From Neurospora tetraspora (lineage: Eukaryota > Ascomycota > Sordariomycetes > Sordariales > Sordariaceae): DNA of 64,000 nt. Positions 35,404-47,642 of this stretch are shown here, in pieces. The notes below the pieces were generated by a model. That model saw nothing but the letters and a program-made list of their open reading frames with translations, was not told the origin of the DNA and made no database searches. The translations under genes and the position numbers were made by a program. Where the stretch lies: NCBI RefSeq assembly GCF_033439725.1, contig NW_026944384.1:6200001-6264000 (forward strand), given 5' to 3'. Positions within the stretch are counted from its first letter, which is position 1, and each line of letters begins with the position of its first letter.

Positions 35404-38400
35404 TCATTGAAAGGAAATAGAAACGTCATCGTGGTCGTTATCATCACCTCCAATTCTCCCACCGCCACCGCCAACATCCTCTATCGGCTTTGCTTGCTCC
35501 GGCGGCTTCCTTGGATCCCGATCATTGGCCGCATTCGCCTTGACCGTGGTCTTCCCCGAAATCGCAGCCGTTCGGACCCTCTGGCTCAGCGGCAGGGTAT
35601 ACTTTAGCACACCCTTGATGATGAGTTGAAAGTCATCCGCTATGATACGCTCCCACCTCTCAGTTCCGCCCACTGTCACGTTGCCGGGGTTCTTCAGACG
35701 GACTTCACCCATAGATGTGGACAGACCCTGGTGGAAGAAGGAGCCTTCGAAGGTCAGGGCGCTGTTGAAGCCTGTGATGGTGCCGAGGCGCATATTGGGG
35801 GATGATTCCTCGGGCGGTTGGTCGTTTGGCGGGTCGTCTAGGATCTTGACTAGATCTCCTGATTTGCTTATTCGTACCTCTTCCTTGCTGCTCTCCAGAG
35901 GCGGCATGTCGCCAGGGTGAGTCCGATACCATTCCGAGTCGGTGCCAGCATGCGGCGACTTGGCAAAGACTTCGATATCCGCCGCATCCACCACCACAAC
36001 CACCACATTGGGATTCTTCGCCCTGATCGTGAGGTCGAGCATCAACTCCTGCTCGCTCGCAACGACATGGTCCATCGATATTAGCTCGATATCGGTAAGC
36101 GGCTGGGACGTCGCAAACATGAACCCGATCGCTCCCGAAACGACAAGCAATAACATCACTGTCAAGACCAGGCAACTGGCGAACCGATTCAAAAAGGACG
36201 GTGGTTGTCGATACGTGCCCGATTCCATGGACCGTAGCGAGTGCAAGCCGTTCCTCCGACTCCGTGCTGACCGTGATGATCGTACTGTTCCAGACTGTAT
36301 CAACGGCGTGGTTTCGTCGTCGGCGTTAGTAGTATTGTCGTCGAGATCGTAACCAACCGATAGATGCGTTCCCCGGCTGCTCTTAGCATGGAGGTTGCTC
36401 CGGCTCAAGTATCGGGGGCTGTTAACACCTGATGACTGTCGTGAATTGTTGTTTCCCGAGTTTATAGCTCCGCTGAACGGTGATTGTTCGGCGAATAGCG
36501 ACGGATGCCCGTTTCCTCCCCCATTGCGACCCCATCGGCCATAGTGATGGCGTCGCCCTGACGTTCCCCTGGCTGATCCTGCTGTGCTCCTCCCGGTTGT
36601 GCTCTTGCCGTCCTCTTCGGCGCCAACACTTTCGTTAATGCTGGGATTGTAAGAATTCACAAACTTCATGCTTCGCTTTACCCCGATAGGTTGTTCCTGG
36701 TTCATCATTGCGGGGTGGATGGAGCGCATATCAGTACGGTTCAGCTGGCTGACTATTGATGCCGCGCTCGGTGTCCTAGAGTGATAACGGGGTGGTCTGG
36801 GATGGTCGGGAGGGTTGGAGTCGTAGACAAATGTTTCGTCCGAGTCTGACGAGTTAGTTTCCTCAATTGCGCTCGCTACCTTTGCCTCAAAGATGTCGGC
36901 CTTGGATGATGCTGGGCGATGTCTAGTCAGTAAGTTGCTCACTTGGTGAATTACAAAACTCTGGCTCCGTGGTTCGGGAGACCGAGAAGGAAATATGTGC
37001 CTGCTGGCTTCATCAGGCGGCGGAGGACCATGGTGGTACTTCGTTGGCGAAGTACACATCTCGGTAGCCGAGGAAACTGATCTCGTAGCTTGATGATGCC
37101 GAAGCCGTGGCTGTAAAATGAACTGATTTGTCTCACCAGTGCCAGATGTCATGTTGGGTTGCTTCCGTGCCGTCCTCTTCTTTTCTTTCTTGGGGGGGCG
37201 GATCGTTTCCGTGCTGGGTTTCGTGCGCAGACTGAGACTTGAAGGCTGCACTCCTACTCCTGGCGCGAGGGCGACTTGGGGGATCGAGGTGACCGTTTCG
37301 GCTTCTACCGTCATGCTCTGTTGAGAACCCTCGCCGAGCTTGCCCTTTGCAGGTGGCCGGACTGATGTGCTCGACTGCCTTGACGTCAGGGGCGGCGCAC
37401 TGGTCGATCCGCTTCGGCGGACCGCCTCGATCGGGGTAGCATCTTCCGCTCCGCTTTCCGTCATGATTGAATTCGATCTTCCCGCTAGTTCTCTTTGACG
37501 AGAGAATTCACCAATATCTGATGGTACGGTCGATTCGGACATGAGCCTGTGACCCAGTTTTTCCTCCATTGACTGCTCAAAGGCTCTCGGAGAACCAAAC
37601 GGACTGACTTCCTGGACAGTCTCGAGGATGGACGTGCTCCCTCCCGCAGCGCGGACGGGAGTTCTTGCCCCGGGCTGGGTTGGAGTGAGATCGTCCGCGT
37701 CTGTGTCCGACTGAGATTCTGAGGCGGAAAAGGACGGTGTCTGTCGTTGAACGGCGGTGGAAGGAGAGATGTCTGGAGCCTGATCCTGTCGTCTGGGCGG
37801 ACCGAGGATTGGCGGCTTGGTGAGGATGGGTGGAGGAGATCGCAGTCTAGAGGACACGGGCCACTTTAAAGGATCCTGGCCACCAGTCGAATGTGATTGT
37901 GATTGAGCAGTTGGCGATTTGGACGGGGGTGCGGGCGCATTGACGTTCCGATCCGTCGCAGCGGGGAGGAAGGTGGGCGTTGTGGCCGACGACAGCGTTC
38001 TTGAGCCGGTCGTAGACAAGGATATGCTGCCTGGTCTCGTGGATCTCGAAGGACTGGGATCCTGGAGGCTGTTGTTGCGCGATCGAGGGACAGCACCACC
38101 AGCAGCAGGTCCGCGTGAAGGCGCTCGCGATGACGCAGCGGTGGTATTATGGGTAGTGTGTGCGCGGTTGAGAGGTCTCGTGGGAGAGGGTTCGCGCGAG
38201 GCAAAGGGCGAGGGAGCTACGGACGAAGCGCGGGAGACGGAGGATGCAGACGTGGCCGAGGTCTGCGAAGTCAGCTTGGAAGGCCATGAATCGGTCCTGG
38301 GATTGACGGTCGCCGCGGAGCTGGAAGTGGATTCGCGGGACAGCGTGGGGAGTGGATTCGACGACGGGGCTGTCTGTGCCTGCGCATGCGCCTGCTGGCC

Positions 38401-38493
38401 GGCATGGGTCACGGTCTTTTGGGGATTCGCAGGTGCTGTAGTCGGGATCTGGGACCGCTTCGTCGAAGTCGTTATGTTTGGTGATTTGTCCAT
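35404..38493 (-). CDS. vac7: Vac7-like activator of the PIKfyve/Fab1 PI3P 5-kinase
   Basis: A single open frame of 1029 residues on the minus strand. Residues 1-770 are low complexity and rich in Ser, Pro, Thr, Arg and Gln, with many potential phosphorylation sites. A single membrane segment lies at about 774-795 (CLVLTVMLLLVVSGAIGFMF). The C-terminal 234 residues form the conserved lumenal domain, starting PLTDIELISMDHV and including LTIRAKNPNVVVVVVDAADI, which resembles an LEA2-type beta fold. This layout is that of fungal vacuolar segregation protein 7. In yeast Vac7 sits in the vacuole membrane and stimulates Fab1 to make PI(3,5)P2, controlling vacuole size in osmotic stress. The tail ends with Gly and Asp runs (GGGGGRIGGDDND). 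No intron is needed. Start at MDKSPNITTS, the first ATG after upstream stops. Confidence 0.88.
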   Translation of the reverse strand: MDKSPNITTSTKRSQIPTTAPANPQKTVTHAGQQAHAQAQTAPSSNPLPTLSRESTSSSAATVNPRTDSWPSKLTSQTSATSASSVSRASSVAPSPFASREPSPTRPLNRAHTTHNTTAASSRAPSRGPAAGGAVPRSRNNSLQDPSPSRSTRPGSISLSTTGSRTLSSATTPTFLPAATDRNVNAPAPPSKSPTAQSQSHSTGGQDPLKWPVSSRLRSPPPILTKPPILGPPRRQDQAPDISPSTAVQRQTPSFSASESQSDTDADDLTPTQPGARTPVRAAGGSTSILETVQEVSPFGSPRAFEQSMEEKLGHRLMSESTVPSDIGEFSRQRELAGRSNSIMTESGAEDATPIEAVRRSGSTSAPPLTSRQSSTSVRPPAKGKLGEGSQQSMTVEAETVTSIPQVALAPGVGVQPSSLSLRTKPSTETIRPPKKEKKRTARKQPNMTSGTGETNQFILQPRLRHHQATRSVSSATEMCTSPTKYHHGPPPPDEASRHIFPSRSPEPRSQSFVIHQVSNLLTRHRPASSKADIFEAKVASAIEETNSSDSDETFVYDSNPPDHPRPPRYHSRTPSAASIVSQLNRTDMRSIHPAMMNQEQPIGVKRSMKFVNSYNPSINESVGAEEDGKSTTGRSTAGSARGTSGRRHHYGRWGRNGGGNGHPSLFAEQSPFSGAINSGNNNSRQSSGVNSPRYLSRSNLHAKSSRGTHLSVGYDLDDNTTNADDETTPLIQSGTVRSSRSARSRRNGLHSLRSMESGTYRQPPSFLNRFASCLVLTVMLLLVVSGAIGFMFATSQPLTDIELISMDHVVASEQELMLDLTIRAKNPNVVVVVVDAADIEVFAKSPHAGTDSEWYRTHPGDMPPLESSKEEVRISKSGDLVKILDDPPNDQPPEESSPNMRLGTITGFNSALTFEGSFFHQGLSTSMGEVRLKNPGNVTVGGTERWERIIADDFQLIIKGVLKYTLPLSQRVRTAAISGKTTVKANAANDRDPRKPPEQAKPIEDVGGGGGRIGGDDNDHDDVSISFQ

Positions 38494-41400
38494 GTTTGTA
38501 CTGACGGCGGGCAGCCGGCTGCTGGGAGGCAGAGGGAGACCGACGACGGAAGGGATGGGGACTGTTTCGGATCACACATGCCAACCAAGCCAGGAACAGT
38601 GTTTGATGAGTGTTCCGAAAGATGTGATATTAGCTACAATTGCTAGGGAGAAGGACGAGGCGTCATGTCCGGATCGACAGTCGGGGGTTCTGTCGTCGCA
38701 CGCAATGTCGCAACAGAGGTGTGATTAATTCGTGGTATGGATTCGGGCTCAGCCAGGTGGTGGTGGTTGTTGGGAGAAGACGGGAAGCAGGACAGTCGCT
38801 CGGTTATCGATGATGCTGGGGAGTTGTGATCGGGATCAGTGGAGGGACCGGGACCTCTACTACCAAACAAGTAGTCAACGGGCGGATATAACTAATCGAG
38901 CAACGGCCTTCCGCTTGATGTAACCAGACGATCCAGGCAATGATGGGCGCATGCACAAAGAAAAAAAGAGTTAAGCTCGGCGCAGATGAACCCAACAAGG
39001 TTCTAGGGGAACTGATGTTATCGCTGACTTTTTCTAGAGGTGTTGTTGTTGATCAATTGGCATATGACAAGAGCACAGTTTGGATTGAACATGGGATGAC
39101 ACTGACAAGCAAAGTGACAACTTGAACAAGGTGACGCTCGGAGACTTGGAAACTCGAGACGAAAACAAAACTTGGAAAGAGTATATGATGGCAAGAGCAA
39201 CCAGCAACCAGAGTACAGGCAGTCTGCGCGGGACTTCAAAGGTTGTCGGCTAACTATTCCCATTACAGGCCTGACGAGTACCCACTGGCACTGTCCATCT
39301 AGTCACTCCCAGGCAGTCCATTCACGATTGAAGTCTCGTCACCTCACGATCACGAATGAACAAGTGGATGATGTCCTTCTGTTGGGCCACCGTGACCATG
39401 GCCCAGACCATTGGTGAAGGTGTCCGTTTACCTAATAAATGTAGAAACCGCCATACTGTGCTGATAGTGCATTGAAAGACGCCTTGTTGCGGCCTTACCT
39501 TATGCGACAGAAACGATGCACATCCGGCCAATCAGAGACGGCAAAGCACATGCCCTGGCCCGCATACGTCTTGTGCACGCACGCACGTCTGTTAGGCATT
39601 GCTAGGCAGCTCTTGGTTAGCGCTATCTAATGCGACAGTATGTAGGGCCACTACCCTCTTCCAATCCTGTTGGTTCATTGTCAGCGAGAACTGAAATCTC
39701 TTTTCCACACTCATATCATCTGAAGGCGAATCCTTTGATGACCGATTTTGTTGAGTTTTTCTATCTTGTGTGTGCAAAGTGATTGCCAACGAGCATTGTG
39801 CTGCTTCTTCCACTTTACGTGTGCACATGCACAAGAGTTATGCGGGGACCAACGCTGAACCTGAATTCTTGTCAACCCAAACTTGTACCTTGATGGTTCT
39901 CTTCCTGATTAATGGGACAGTGAAAGAGCAACAATAAAAGTGTCTCAGCTGGATGTTTATGGCGACACAGATTATCAAACACACGAACGAGAATAGAATC
40001 CACGAGAAGTAAACCAGGGGCGGGAAAACTGCCAGCTACCTCTACCGGGTCCGGGTACTTATTCGGACTACTGCATAAAAAAGGAAAAAAGATCTTTTTG
40101 CGGCGTGCGCATTTTCAGGTCCCGCCGCCGCCGGACGGATGGTAACTCTGATGATGCCTCCGTCGTCTCTTTTTTCCAGGTTGCCTTTCCACTTTCACTT
40201 CGGTGCCTGAGCTGGTCTAATTCTCCGGATATGTACACCCAGATCGGATACCCGTCCATATGAAGGTTACCCTCCAGAGTTGGAATACCTGGAGTTCGGT
40301 TCCCCTGATCGACCGCCATCATAAAAATGTCGCAATGCCTCCTTCCGTTATAAATCGGAAATTGGTCATAGTCACATCCAGAGTGAAAAATTCTTCTCCA
40401 GATGGACCGAGTTTCCATTTCCATTCCTTCCTCCAAAAATGACCAGGGCCTGGCGATGGAGCCAAGCGTCCATCATCCGTCATGTGTGTCAGATGTGCGT
40501 GCAGGACACGGTACATCCGGAGCACGAGTGGGTACCGCGGGGGCCGGATGATTTTCTTGGATTCGCTGCTAAAAAGTGATGGCCGGAGCGGCGTGCCAGG
40601 TACCCACCAGCCTGCCACAGGTGACTGTACATTCCCATCAACATCGGCCGCACCCGACCCGAGTTGCCCCTGGCCGTTTTTCGGCTCTTCCGTCGACGGT
40701 TGACGGCTCCTTCCTCCTTCTCTGCTTCCTTCCTTTTGTCATCAGTCATCACAGGCACAGGCTTCAAGTTCCTTCTTCGGCTGACCTTTTCGTTGCCTTC
40801 CTCGGGTCGGTCTTTTCTCTTCCTCCCTTCGATCGATGACGTCTCTCACATCCCTTCCGACAGGCCGGACTCGCGTGGGTGGCCTTCACTGTCCCTCTCC
40901 CATTTCTTTTTCTTGTCTGTCCTGTCCTGCCTGTCACGGTTGCGACCTTGTGCCTGCCTTGCCCTGATATTGGTGTTTGGTGTTTTTTTTGGTGAGAGGG
41001 TGTCGTCGTTTCTTCGAAACTTGTTAGCACGCTACCTCTTTCCATGACATCCGCACCACCCAACCTTCTTTATATCGAATTTCCCATTTGCTGGTTCGCT
41101 CATCATGGGAAACATGTCCCTCCTGTTGTGCTCCCCCAAGCGCTCACCGGAGACTTGACCGTTGATGTGGACTAGATTGGAACAGATTGCGCATTGGCGG
41201 AGGTACGGTATTGTTGTTCAAATGCAGACAATCTCCCTTCGCTTCCGATGCTGTGCTTCCACGGGCAACACCCCTCGCACCCCGATGTGTTATTCTTGTC
41301 ATGTATTCCCCCAAGAGCTTGGCTCCTCTCTGGTCCACACAAACATTCGATCCCAAGCGGAATCATCTCTCCGGGTTTGTTACAAACTAGGACCGATTCA

Positions 41401-44110
41401 GCCACGACATCCCTTGACCTTGATCACGGACGGTTGACGCCGGCACTTCTTTACTGTCAGTGTTGGGCAACACAAAGAGGGACACGGGCAAGGACAGCTC
41501 GGGTGCCTGGCCTGGCGTGGCCTGACATGCTGACTTGTGCTTGACGCCTGAACCCAGTGTTGCGGTACGGGTAAGGTAAACTCGACGCAGCGTGCTGATC
41601 TCTTGAATGCCCCGGGTTGATATCAAAGACATCAAGCGGCCGTTGCTCTCGCCGATCAACGCTCATCTGAGACTCAGTCACATCATCTGAGCGGCCATCG
41701 CGGCCGTTGCGGCCATTGAGGCTTAGAACTCGGTCAGGGTCTCAAACACAGCTTCACTCAAAGGGTTCTTGCACAACTTCCTGATCCGGTCCAGCTTCAC
41801 CCAGCTTTGGGCACCGACAACACCATAACACTACCCAGGCTACCTAGCACCCGAGACAACACACGACATCACACCGATTACTACTACTACACTACCAAGT
41901 ACAGCCTTAGCACATCCCCCCGCAACCCTCACCTAAAGGTAGTAGTCGACTGGTGTCTGGTGGCCCAGGAAACGCGGCGTAAGAAAAAGAGGTTAGCCTC
42001 TCACAGCCGGCCAAGTGGACGGTGGCACACCCTCTTGTGCCTCTCTGCACGCCACCACCCCATTCTCTTGGGTAGCTTCCCCACGGACCTATTTCTACGT
42101 GGGACTTTCCATTTGAGGGCTTTCGGCCTTTCCCCCTCTCGTGCCTTTGTTGGGCTGGCAAGGCTGTAACCCACGCCGTAAAGGAACGGCTTTATAGGAT
42201 CTTAGCTGGTCCACCTTGAAGCTGACGACATCTTCTCGCGGTGTAACGCCCTCGGTGGGTAACCAAGGATCAAGAGTCAAGAGTTGAGAGGGCTCAGGCA
42301 GAAGGAATGGTCCGCTCCGTCCCTGAAGCCGCGTCCCGAAGTAAGCCGGACCAAGAAAACGAGCGGACAAAGCGCACAGTTGCGGGATATCTCGAAATCT
42401 TAAGAGATACCCCCGCCTCTTTTATTTCCATCTTACGCAGTATGCCAGCGATTCATTGACACGTGGTAAAGGTGTGGGAAGGGATTTTCTTCAGTGTCTC
42501 TGGATTGCAACTTTGATTCAACAACCACAGCACAACCGTTCGTGTCATGGGGTCCAGTCGATCCGCCTTGCATATCAGTTTGAGCACTTACACATTAGAT
42601 ATGTATGTACTATCTCCCTACATAAAGACACTGCATATGTATATCCAATCCGATTCGGCCCAATCCCGTCAAAGAGGTCGCCTCTAGCATTCCTCGTTCT
42701 TTTCCTTCCCCCCACATAGCTGCTCCCAACGGAACGGACTCCCGTTCGACGACGACGCTTGAACGACAACGCCTCCACGGCTGCATACTGCCGGTCTACT
42801 GCTGCTTTTTGCTGCGTCTGCTGCTCGTCATGTACATGTCAGCAGCAAGCAGCAGAGTCGCATACATCATCCCATACACTGTCTTTAACCATCCATCCGC
42901 CCTGCTTCTGGATGTGATCATATGCGCAGGAACCCGTCCTTTTCACTGGCTATCGGGTCGTTCGTCTGAGAAATGGCTTGCTGACTGACTTTGAAGGAAC
43001 CTAAGAAGCTGTCGGTTGATATGTAGGTAGACGGATATGTGTGATGTCCGCTGTCTAACAGCTCTCTGGTAGGATTCTATGGTTGCTGTTTCACTGAAGG
43101 ACTTGATAGAGTCCCCCACGCATTCCTTTGGCGGTCTATCTGGATTCGACTCAGGGAGTTGAGAGGGTTGATATGAATAGGTTTGGTCATCGGATGAGAT
43201 GTTCAACTGTAAGGGGTAAGTCATATCAAGGCATGTTCTGTCCTCTACCGTAAGAGGCAGACGTGTGACCTGGGGTTTCTCAGATCGGTGGAAGAAAAGG
43301 CGAAAGGAGAATGTCGAATTAGCCTTGGTGACATGAACTCCGTCTAGACTGTTCTCGATCTTGTGAGCAGCAGACACGGAGACGAGTCAGGTTAGTGGAA
43401 AGCGTATGGGGGCACTTCGCCCAAGGCAAAGCGTACGTAGGTACGCATGTAGGAGAAATGAACAAGAGTGACAGACATATATCTTCACTGATACTAGCCA
43501 TGCCACGCTACCTCCTTAGACCGTGTTATTTGTTAACATGACTTTACGTACACCACTGCTAGCCTAGAACATGGTTACGTTGTTATCAATGGGCCTTTAT
43601 GTCTGATGACCAGCCCAGCCAGGCATATTGTATTGCAGCATTACGATGAATATAGTCTGCATCAACCCATCATACAATGGAGCCTCCCTTAGTCCCTTTG
43701 TGGCCGTCAGGAATAGGTAGAGTAGACCATTTTAGAGAACAGAGCCGTTCGACTTGAATCATGGATTATGTATAATCATCACATCACCGTTGCTTCAGAA
43801 GGGTTCCTGAAGAGTCAGAAGTCTAGAACTAGGCTAAGGAAGCCTCAAAGGAAGAACCGCCCGATCATGAGTATCAAGCGAAAGAAAGGTTTTAAGGCAG
43901 CAATTCACAAGTATGAAACATCGAATCGAGCTCATAGAACCAAGTATCAGCCTAGACAGGCATCAATCAGCCTCTATAGACATCAGCCTAAACATCAAGC
44001 ATACGTACGTGTAACTTGAATTCCTGGGATTCTTTTTTTTTTCCTTTATAAATCTCGGTCGGTGTAATGGTTGTAAAAGTCATCACAGCACAGCACAGAC
44101 AGCACAGGCA

Positions 44111-44140
44111 TGACTGACTGACTGACTGACTGACTGACTG
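44111..44140 (+). repeat. (TGAC)n microsatellite
   Basis: Seven and a half perfect copies of TGAC, closely followed by imperfect GGAAC/ACGGA repeats at 44219-44265. Confidence 0.9.
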
Positions 44141-45078
44141 GCGTTTGTTTACCTTGAGGGTTTCTATCCTTCTATCCTTCCATCCTCCGGAACTGAACCC
44201 ACCCACACATCCAGCGAGCACGGAACGGAACGGACGGAAGGGAACGGAACGGAAGGGTGAAGCAGGAAACTGAAGGGGGAAGGGGGAAAGGAAGGGGGAA
44301 TAAAACTGAACCAAAAAGGAAACAAGAACTGCCCTGGGCAGGGAGTACACTAACTTACTACGTAAGGCTACACTAGTTAGTACCTACGTAGGTAGTAGGA
44401 AACCTTTTGAAGGACATGATATCTACAACATTGTATTGTGTGTGGTGGTGGGCAATTACCTATTGAGTGTGTCATCGCCGCTGACCCATCGCATCGGCTG
44501 GCTACAAACTTACGAGGGCACACACGTCCTCGATACACCTTGGTAGACTACTATTAAAAAACCAGACGCGAGATGTGGCGTATACTTCAAGTTCGAGGTT
44601 ATCCTTCGAAACTGGTTTTTGGCTCACTCATGAACTTGGTTGGTGTTTGTTTGGTGTCAGTAGTGCTGTTATGCTTCATGAACTGCAGGTAGCAGAAGCT
44701 GGAAGCTGTGAGGTACCCGTCGATTGATCCGTTCCTAGATAGATAGGCCGTTCGAGAGATGGATGGTTTATTACCTGTATTTGCTTTCACTACTGGCCTG
44801 AAGGTTGAGACTTGAGGAAGGTCACACGGATTACAGACCACAGACACAGACCACCTATCTATGTAAGCGGGTGAGAGGGGCTTAAGTAAGTCACCATTAC
44901 TGTTATTGTTCTTCCTTGACGAGTTTTGACTTCCCCTTTGGACCTACCTGCTGTGTCATGGAGTTCTATATCGAGTGTGAAAGCGCATCAACTCTTCACT
45001 TGCAATCATGGTTTTCTCAGCTCTGTAGCATTGCTAGTTCCGTAGTTTGCCATCTATCCATCCATTCATCTGATGTAG

Positions 45079-45104
45079 CAGCAGTAGTAGTAGTAGTAGT
45101 AGTA
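45079..45104 (+). repeat. (AGT)n microsatellite
   Basis: About eight AGT/AGC triplets in intergenic DNA. They are not in a supported reading frame. Confidence 0.85.
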
Positions 45105-45517
45105 GGTCTAGTGCCTAGAAACAAATAGTTCTTCTATCTCAGTAGGGTAATCTTCCTTTATATAGTAACCAACGTCATTAAATCTTCCCAGTTGTCTTAT
45201 TCTTTTGATATCTTTCTTCCTCTGTTCTCTTCCATACTCCTTCCATTTCTTCTCACATCCATCCCTCCCTCCTCTTCCTTTCTTTCTATCTATCCTGGAA
45301 CCCTGTTTAGACTAGTAGCAACTCCCAAGTCCCAAGTAATGATAAGGTTAGGTATAGTAAAGATAGGCAGGCAAGTAAATAGCTAGGTATTCCCCGTCCC
45401 GTCTCCAACACCAAGCTCCCCCAAAACTCCCGAAACAGCTCAAGTTCATATCTAAGCCCAACTCGCATAGATCACAAGCCAGATTTCACAAAGAAGTCAA
45501 ATCATCTACTACTCCCT

Positions 45518-47642
45518 CTACTCCTGAATAACCTCCCCACCCATCGTCCCCTCCCCCGCCACACTATCCTTCCTCCCACCCGCACCTCCACCACCACCGA
45601 AAGCCCACCCAATCCAGCTCGTCCTCTTATTCTGCTGCGCCTGCTGCTGTCTCGCCGCCTCCTCCGCTGCGGCATTCTCCTGCACCAGCCTGAGCGGGCG
45701 CGGTTTATTCCCCGCAAACGTCGTCGCCGGCTTCTCATGGTGGCTCCTCGGCGGGCTGTGGCTGGGCGTCGACATGTCTTCCCTACCGTATCCCGTGATG
45801 GAAGACCGGATGGACTGCGTATCGGACGAGGTCTCGCTGTTGCGGACTGTGCCGGGGAAGGTAGATGTCGAGGAACGATTGGGGTTAGAGGTGAAGAAGG
45901 AGCCGCCCGAGGTGCGCATGGTGGGGGATAGAGGGGAAGCGGCTGCGTCCAGCGAGTATTGGCTGGCGGAGGAGGGGGCGACGCCCGTGTTTTTGTTGTA
46001 CATGGCGCTGGCGACGCTGGCGCCGGGGCCGTATTGTTCGCTTAGCGGGCGGCCGCGGCGAGCACCGGCGCCGCTAACGGAGCGGCCGAGGCCGATGGGG
46101 ATGGAGGGCGCCGTGTCCGGGTTGGTGGTGATGGGGCTGGAGACGCCCGAGCTGACGCCGAGCCCGCCGCTTTGGGGCATGAAGGACATGGGGCGCGGGC
46201 GGACGCGCGCGGCGGCGGCAGCGCCCATGGGACCGCCGCCTGTGACGATGGACTTGGCGCGTTGGGTGAGGTTGGCGCTGGCGCCGCCGGCGGGGGCAGG
46301 GGGCAGCTCCTTGTTGGTGTTGGGCTGCGCCGCGGAAGAAGGTGACTTGAAGTCGTTGGACTGGTCGAGGATGTGCTCGAATTCCTGGTGCGACAGGAGG
46401 CGCTCGATGATCTTGTTGATGTACAAGGTCAGAGCCTTATTCTGATCCTTGACCGTCTTGAGTTCGCCTTCGAGGCGCTTCTGGGCTTCCTGGTCGACTT
46501 CTTGGATGGGCTCGTGCTCGACCATATCGGAGAGCTCGTCGGCCAGGCTGGTTGGGCCGGTGGTTGTTGACCTGCCCTCGAGAGCGGCAAGGGCATCCTG
46601 GTTCGCGGAGTTGCCCATGTAGCTGAAGTCGCTGGTGCCGAAGTCGCCCTTTAATGTCCTCTCCTGGAGGAGGAGCTGGTAACTCTCGTTGTCTTCCATC
46701 AGCCTGGCATTGGCCATGCGCGCCTCCATCAGTTGCCTTTCGACCTCGCGCAGACGCCCTCCCCCTTGGTTTTCGGACTCGACCAGCTTGATCTGTGCCT
46801 CGGCCAGTTCGAGCCTCAGCGATTCGATTAGTTTATCTTTCTGGAGCAACAGCTTCGAGTTGTTCTGTGAGTTACTGCGGTGGATCGAGGAAGGGGGCGC
46901 AAAGCTTCCGTTATCGAGATTTTGCGAACTGCTTGTGGTAGCGATTGCTGGAGCAACGGGTTAGCGAATACGGTTTAGGGAAAAAAATGGTAGTGTTTGT
47001 AAACTCACAAGGTCGCCTCGCGTGCCTCACGCCCTCTTCATCCCTCTGGGCCAGACTGTCCTTGAGTCTCTGGATAACAGTCTGCATTTCCTCCTCGCGG
47101 TTGGCCATCTCGTCCTTCTCCTTCATCATGGCGCTACGCTCAGCCTCGTAGATGCTCTCCATCTCGCGCATCTGACGGGAGATCTCGCGCTTCTCGTTCT
47201 TGAGCGCCTCGATCTGCTCCTCATTTTCGTGCACCTTCTCCTCCAGCTTGGCCTGTTCCCTGGTCGCGTCGTCTAACCTGCTCTGCAGGACGTCCATCTG
47301 GCGCTTGTGGGATTCTGACGAGGCCTCGGCCTTGGATAGCCTCTCCTTGAGATCTTCTATGATGGCCAGGGTTTCGGCGCGGGCAGCCTCCTCGCGCTCG
47401 AGGTCTGCTGCTGACGGCTCCTTGGTGATATTGTTGGTGCCATTGCTTAGGACAGACTGGCGCCTTTGCGAGACGGCAGCGCGGGCTGAAACTGGGGTTC
47501 CTGATCGTATAGAGCGTGTGCGGGCGACGCTGGAGGCAGTGGAAGCAGACGAGGGCGTAGAGGCTCTGGCGGCCGGGCGCGTTGATCCCGTTGGTGTTTC
47601 CCGGCCTGATGACGCTGGCGGCTTCTTGACGACGGTTGCCAT
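45518..47642 (-). CDS. Coiled-coil protein of unknown function
   Basis: Two exons, 47009-47642 and 45518-46947, separated by a 61-nt GT-AG intron with a phase-1 junction. The sum is 2064 nt, 687 residues. Residues 1-65 are basic and Ser/Thr/Pro-rich (TRPAARASTPSSASTASS). Residues about 78-205 form a long coiled coil (REEAARAETLAIIEDLKERL onward), followed after the intron by further coils at about 238-310 (KLLLQKDKLIESLRLELAEA) and 345-395 (IQEVDQEAQKRLEGELKTVK). The last 290 residues are disordered, rich in Ser, Ala, Gly and Pro, and end near SWIGWAFGGGGGAGG. The pattern of basic head, coils and disordered tail fits cytoskeletal, spindle-pole or Golgi scaffolds, but no named family was recognised. 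Start is the first ATG, MATVVKKPPASS. Confidence 0.85.

Larger units (their letters stand above)
38494..45517. other. 7-kb gene-free interval upstream of vac7
   Basis: No frame shows sustained codon bias. The longest isolated stretch (42943-43377, minus, 144 codons) has no recognisable features and no splice partners that I could see. Pyrimidine-rich stretches at 40690-40960 look like a long leader or promoter. Microsatellites: (TGAC)n 44111-44140, ACGGA/GGAAC repeats 44219-44265, (AGT)n 45079-45104. The interval would contain the vac7 promoter and the 3' UTR of the coiled-coil gene. A long noncoding RNA or a spliced gene of very short exons cannot be excluded. Confidence 0.45.

Noticed and set aside
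37919-38728. 269-codon plus-strand open stretch
   Set aside because: Antisense shadow of the Ser/Pro-rich N-terminus of vac7.
42943-43377. 144-codon minus-strand open stretch
   Set aside because: Isolated, with no domain, no codon bias and no splice partners. Length is compatible with chance in DNA of this composition.
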